In this document: piece after piece, positions 61,101 to 64,000 of the stretch
How the letters are laid out: each line of letters starts with the position of its first letter
Numbering within the stretch: the stretch's first letter is position 1
Source of the DNA: Microthyrium microscopicum
Lineage: Eukaryota; Ascomycota; Dothideomycetes; Microthyriales; Microthyriaceae
Direction of reading: 5' to 3'
Length of the DNA: 64,000 nucleotides
NCBI GenBank assembly: GCA_010405405.1
Contig: MU004231.1
Span: 1,881,386 to 1,945,385 of the forward strand
The notes under the pieces: generated by a model
The model's input: the letters and a program-made list of their open reading frames with translations, nothing else
Told to the model about the DNA's origin: nothing
Databases searched by the model: none
Made by a program: the position numbers and the translations under genes

Positions 61101-64000
61101 TTACTATAATAAATATAACCTAGTTCTATTACTTTTAAAGATTACTTCTTATAAAGATAAATTAGCTAAATTAAAACCTTTAGCTTTTAATAGTTATAGC
61201 TAGTTTACTTTAGAAGAAATTATAGCTTAGGCATAAAATTAAATATAAAGATTATATCTACTCTCTACTATATTTAAGTATAATATATTATTTTTTATAG
61301 TGCTAAGCTATTATACTTAATAGTAGTTAGCCTATATTTTTTCTAGTGCTACTAAGCTTAGTAACCTACTATCCCTAATAGAATAGAATTAGTTAAAGAG
61401 TTAAGTAACTCTTCCTTATAACTAAGATAAATATAATAATTATAGTATAGACTTACTTAAAAAGCTTAAGGTGTTAGCTATTCTAGTACTTATAAGGTTT
61501 ACTAAACTTAAGTAATAAAGGTAAGAACGCAAGAAATAAAAAGAGGTAATAAGAAACTAAAGCGTATTTTAATCTACTAATTAATAAATAATTAAGATTA
61601 ACTTAGCTAAAGATACTAATAAGGCTATTAGATAGTAATAAGAAGCTAACTATACTAATATTAAGGCTTATTTTAAAGCTATAGCGTATAAATAAGATAA
61701 AAAATAGCGTTACTAAAGTAGCTTACTATTTTAGGTAATAGGTATATCTAGTACTATGCTAATATTTAGTTTAGCTCTAAGACTATTAGCCTTTTCTTTA
61801 ACTCTTAAGCCTTCTTATTATTATACATCGTAAGCTATAGTTAATATTATAATTCTTAAGGATTCTAAGCTAAGTAGTCTTATATTTCTACTTACTAGTA
61901 GAACTATACATTATAGTACTTTTATAAAGTTACCTATTAGCTTAACCTAGGCTAGAGCTAATAAGTAAGTAAGAAATACTTTAAGTATACTATTTAGTTA
62001 TAAAAGAGCTACTTAGTTACTAAGTATTACTAGTATTAAATAAGTAGAGAAGAAAGCTTAATAAAGAACTATTAGGTTAAGTTATATCTAAAAAACGCAT
62101 ATTAAGTATTTATTAATTCTTATAAAAAAGAGAAAGCATAATACTACTTTTTCTAACTAATTATTACTTTAGCTTAATATATTTTTTAATACTAGTACGT
62201 AAAGTTCTATACTCCTAGTAGGCTATCTACTTTATATCTAATATTAGTAAAATACTACTCTCTAATTAGTTAATATTAACTAAGATTATTTAAGATTAAA
62301 TTAGATAATTCTATAAATTTAAATATATTATAATAATACTAAACTTCTACTACTTAGGTATATTATTTTTAATAGAGTTAGATAAGGTAGTATATAGCTA
62401 TAGGCTTATTAATAATAAGACTATATTCTATTATTATGCTATTAATAAAAGCTATATATACTAATAATCCTTACTATATTTTTAGTAAAAGTATAATTAT
62501 ATAATAAGTTATATTATATACTTCTCTTATTAAAGCTTTTAGTTAATATACTATTTATTAGTATAGCTATTCCTTAGTATAACGCTATTATTTTATAGCG
62601 TTTAAAATACGTAAGAAAATATATTTACTTCTTTCTTAAAAGGCCTTACTATAATATTAATAGCCTTCTATCTATTATAGTATATTACTTTTAGTATTAT
62701 ATCTTACTATGTCTAAGTAAAGATTAGATTTCTATATAAGGTAATAGCTTAAGATAGTAAGCTAAGTATAATTACTACTAGCTTAACTTAATTCTTATAA
62801 TATATAGAAAAAACTAATTACTACGTAGTAATATTATTAATATTAGTACTTATAGAAAGAGAGTTAGTAAGCTAAAAGATAAGAAGTAAATATAGCCTAT
62901 TATAGTATCTACTTAAACTAGTTAAGACTAGAGCCTAATAAGTATTTAACTATATTTACTACTCTAGATCCTTTATATTTCTTTATTATACCTTTACTCT
63001 ATATTTAAGCTTTATAAAGCTTTACTTTATAAAGATATTTAGTAAATTTAACGTTAATATTAATATTATATACTATATTATTTATACGCTTTTCTATATA
63101 TAGTTTTAAGTTCCTTTATTTACTTAATAACTTTTAGTTAGCGTGCATATAAGGCTATTTAGGTTTATTTCTAAGTTTAACTCTTAGACTAATTCTTATA
63201 TTTCTTTAGGTCTAATTATTATCTTTATAGTACTAATATTAAATCTTTAGTTACTACTTCTAAGTTTATAATACTAGATTTAAAATTATATTTACTACTT
63301 CTTAATAGCTTAGTAGCCTAAGAAATTAGGTCCTTATTTATATATATTTAGTCTAATATTCCTTACTTATTTATTAAGCCTTATACTAAGAGAGTTTCTT
63401 AAGTTAATCTATATTTACTTAATAAGCCTTAAGTAGACTATTATCTTAAATACTACCTATTCTAAGCCTATTATAGCTTATCTTTATAGGCTTATAAGTA
63501 GCTAGTAAATAGTTAATATTTAATAGATAATACTATATAAATCCTATTAACTTACTTATAGATAAGCGACGATATAGTTACTAATCTTATAGGTTTAATC
63601 CTAGTTTTATAACATAAAATTTTAGTTATTAAGTCTAAATAACTTTAGTTTATATAGTAGAGACTATCTTTTAAAATTTATATTATATATTATTAGACTA
63701 GGTTAGACTTCTCTTATTCTAAGGCCTAGAAGTAGACTACGTAGTAGCTATTTATTCTACGCCTTATAGTAGTAGTATTATTATAGCTTTTAGTAAGTTA
63801 ATCTTATTCTATAATATCTAATTCTAAGATTAATAGTAAGTACTCTAAATTTTTATAATATTTTTAATACTTAAAGAATAGACTTATAGATTTCTTATAT
63901 CTTTAAGAGATCTATCCTATTATAAGGCTATTATAATTAGGCTACCTTATAATATCTACTATCTTACGTTATTAATATTTTTATAGTAAATAAGCTTCTA
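58170..64000. repeat. RIP-degraded AT-rich repeat block (probably transposon-derived fossil)
   Basis: GC drops abruptly from near 50% to around 20% at about 58170 and stays there to the window end. CA and TG dinucleotides are almost absent, while TA is hugely over-represented and CG, CT and AG persist. That is the expected outcome of CpA-to-TpA repeat-induced point mutation acting on both strands. No gene-sized open frame survives. The length fits one or more old transposable elements, LTR retrotransposons being the commonest in such blocks, but no terminal repeats or family marker can be assigned by eye. It is thoroughly broken and old. The block runs off the right edge. Confidence 0.85.
58747..58826. 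repeat. Four 20-bp tandem repeats inside the RIP block
   Basis: Units AGAAGATCTATTAAGATATT with 1-3 differences each, at 58747, 58767, 58787 and 58807. Confidence 0.8.

Overview
This window is nuclear DNA of a filamentous ascomycete (Pezizomycotina; Dothideomycetes is plausible but not shown). The evidence is short GT-AG introns of 45-130 nt with CTAAC-type branch sites, fungus-only genes (con7, ERG25, fungal Nup133 and PAN3 forms, an AA9 polysaccharide monooxygenase), and a 5.8 kb AT-rich block whose base changes fit repeat-induced point mutation (RIP). About 22 protein genes can be modelled, almost all housekeeping. No tRNA, rRNA, biosynthetic gene cluster, CRISPR array or toxin system was seen.

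Layout. 1-9565 is compact: a ChAPs-family exomer adaptor (cut by the left edge), ribosomal protein uS9 (rps16), an RCC1-repeat protein, the checkpoint clamp subunit rad9 with two ACGCGT boxes upstream, and the DEAD-box helicase dbp2, which keeps an exceptional 457-nt intron near its 3' end. 9566-22865 is gene-poor and holds only con7, a C2H2 transcription factor gene with about 8 kb of non-coding DNA upstream (the last 1.6 kb pyrimidine-rich) and 3.6 kb downstream.

22866-35797 carries a PPR protein, a secreted AA9 LPMO, urate oxidase (with a perfect UaY-type site TCGG-N6-CCGA upstream), a stray coding fragment, mitochondrial ribosomal protein uL13m, ERG25 (start codon split by an intron), a CCDC174-family protein, and a DEDDh-type nuclease-like protein with SPK repeats and a zinc-knuckle-like segment. 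36582-44254 has a small coiled-coil protein, a double F-box-like protein, a cytidine-deaminase-fold protein and pyruvate dehydrogenase E1-beta. 45104-57492 has a PSMD5/Hsm3-like ARM protein, RNA polymerase III subunit RPC31, an unknown protein whose frame continues past an in-frame TAG, nucleoporin NUP133 (the same frame also continues past a TAG, probably through a 57-nt intron), and PAN3.

From about 58170 to the end the sequence falls to roughly 20% GC, nearly lacks CA/TG dinucleotides and has no gene-like frame: a RIP-degraded repeat block abutting the PAN3 promoter side. Exon boundaries given here come from reading splice signals and reading frames by eye; protein names come from recognised motifs, not from a search.
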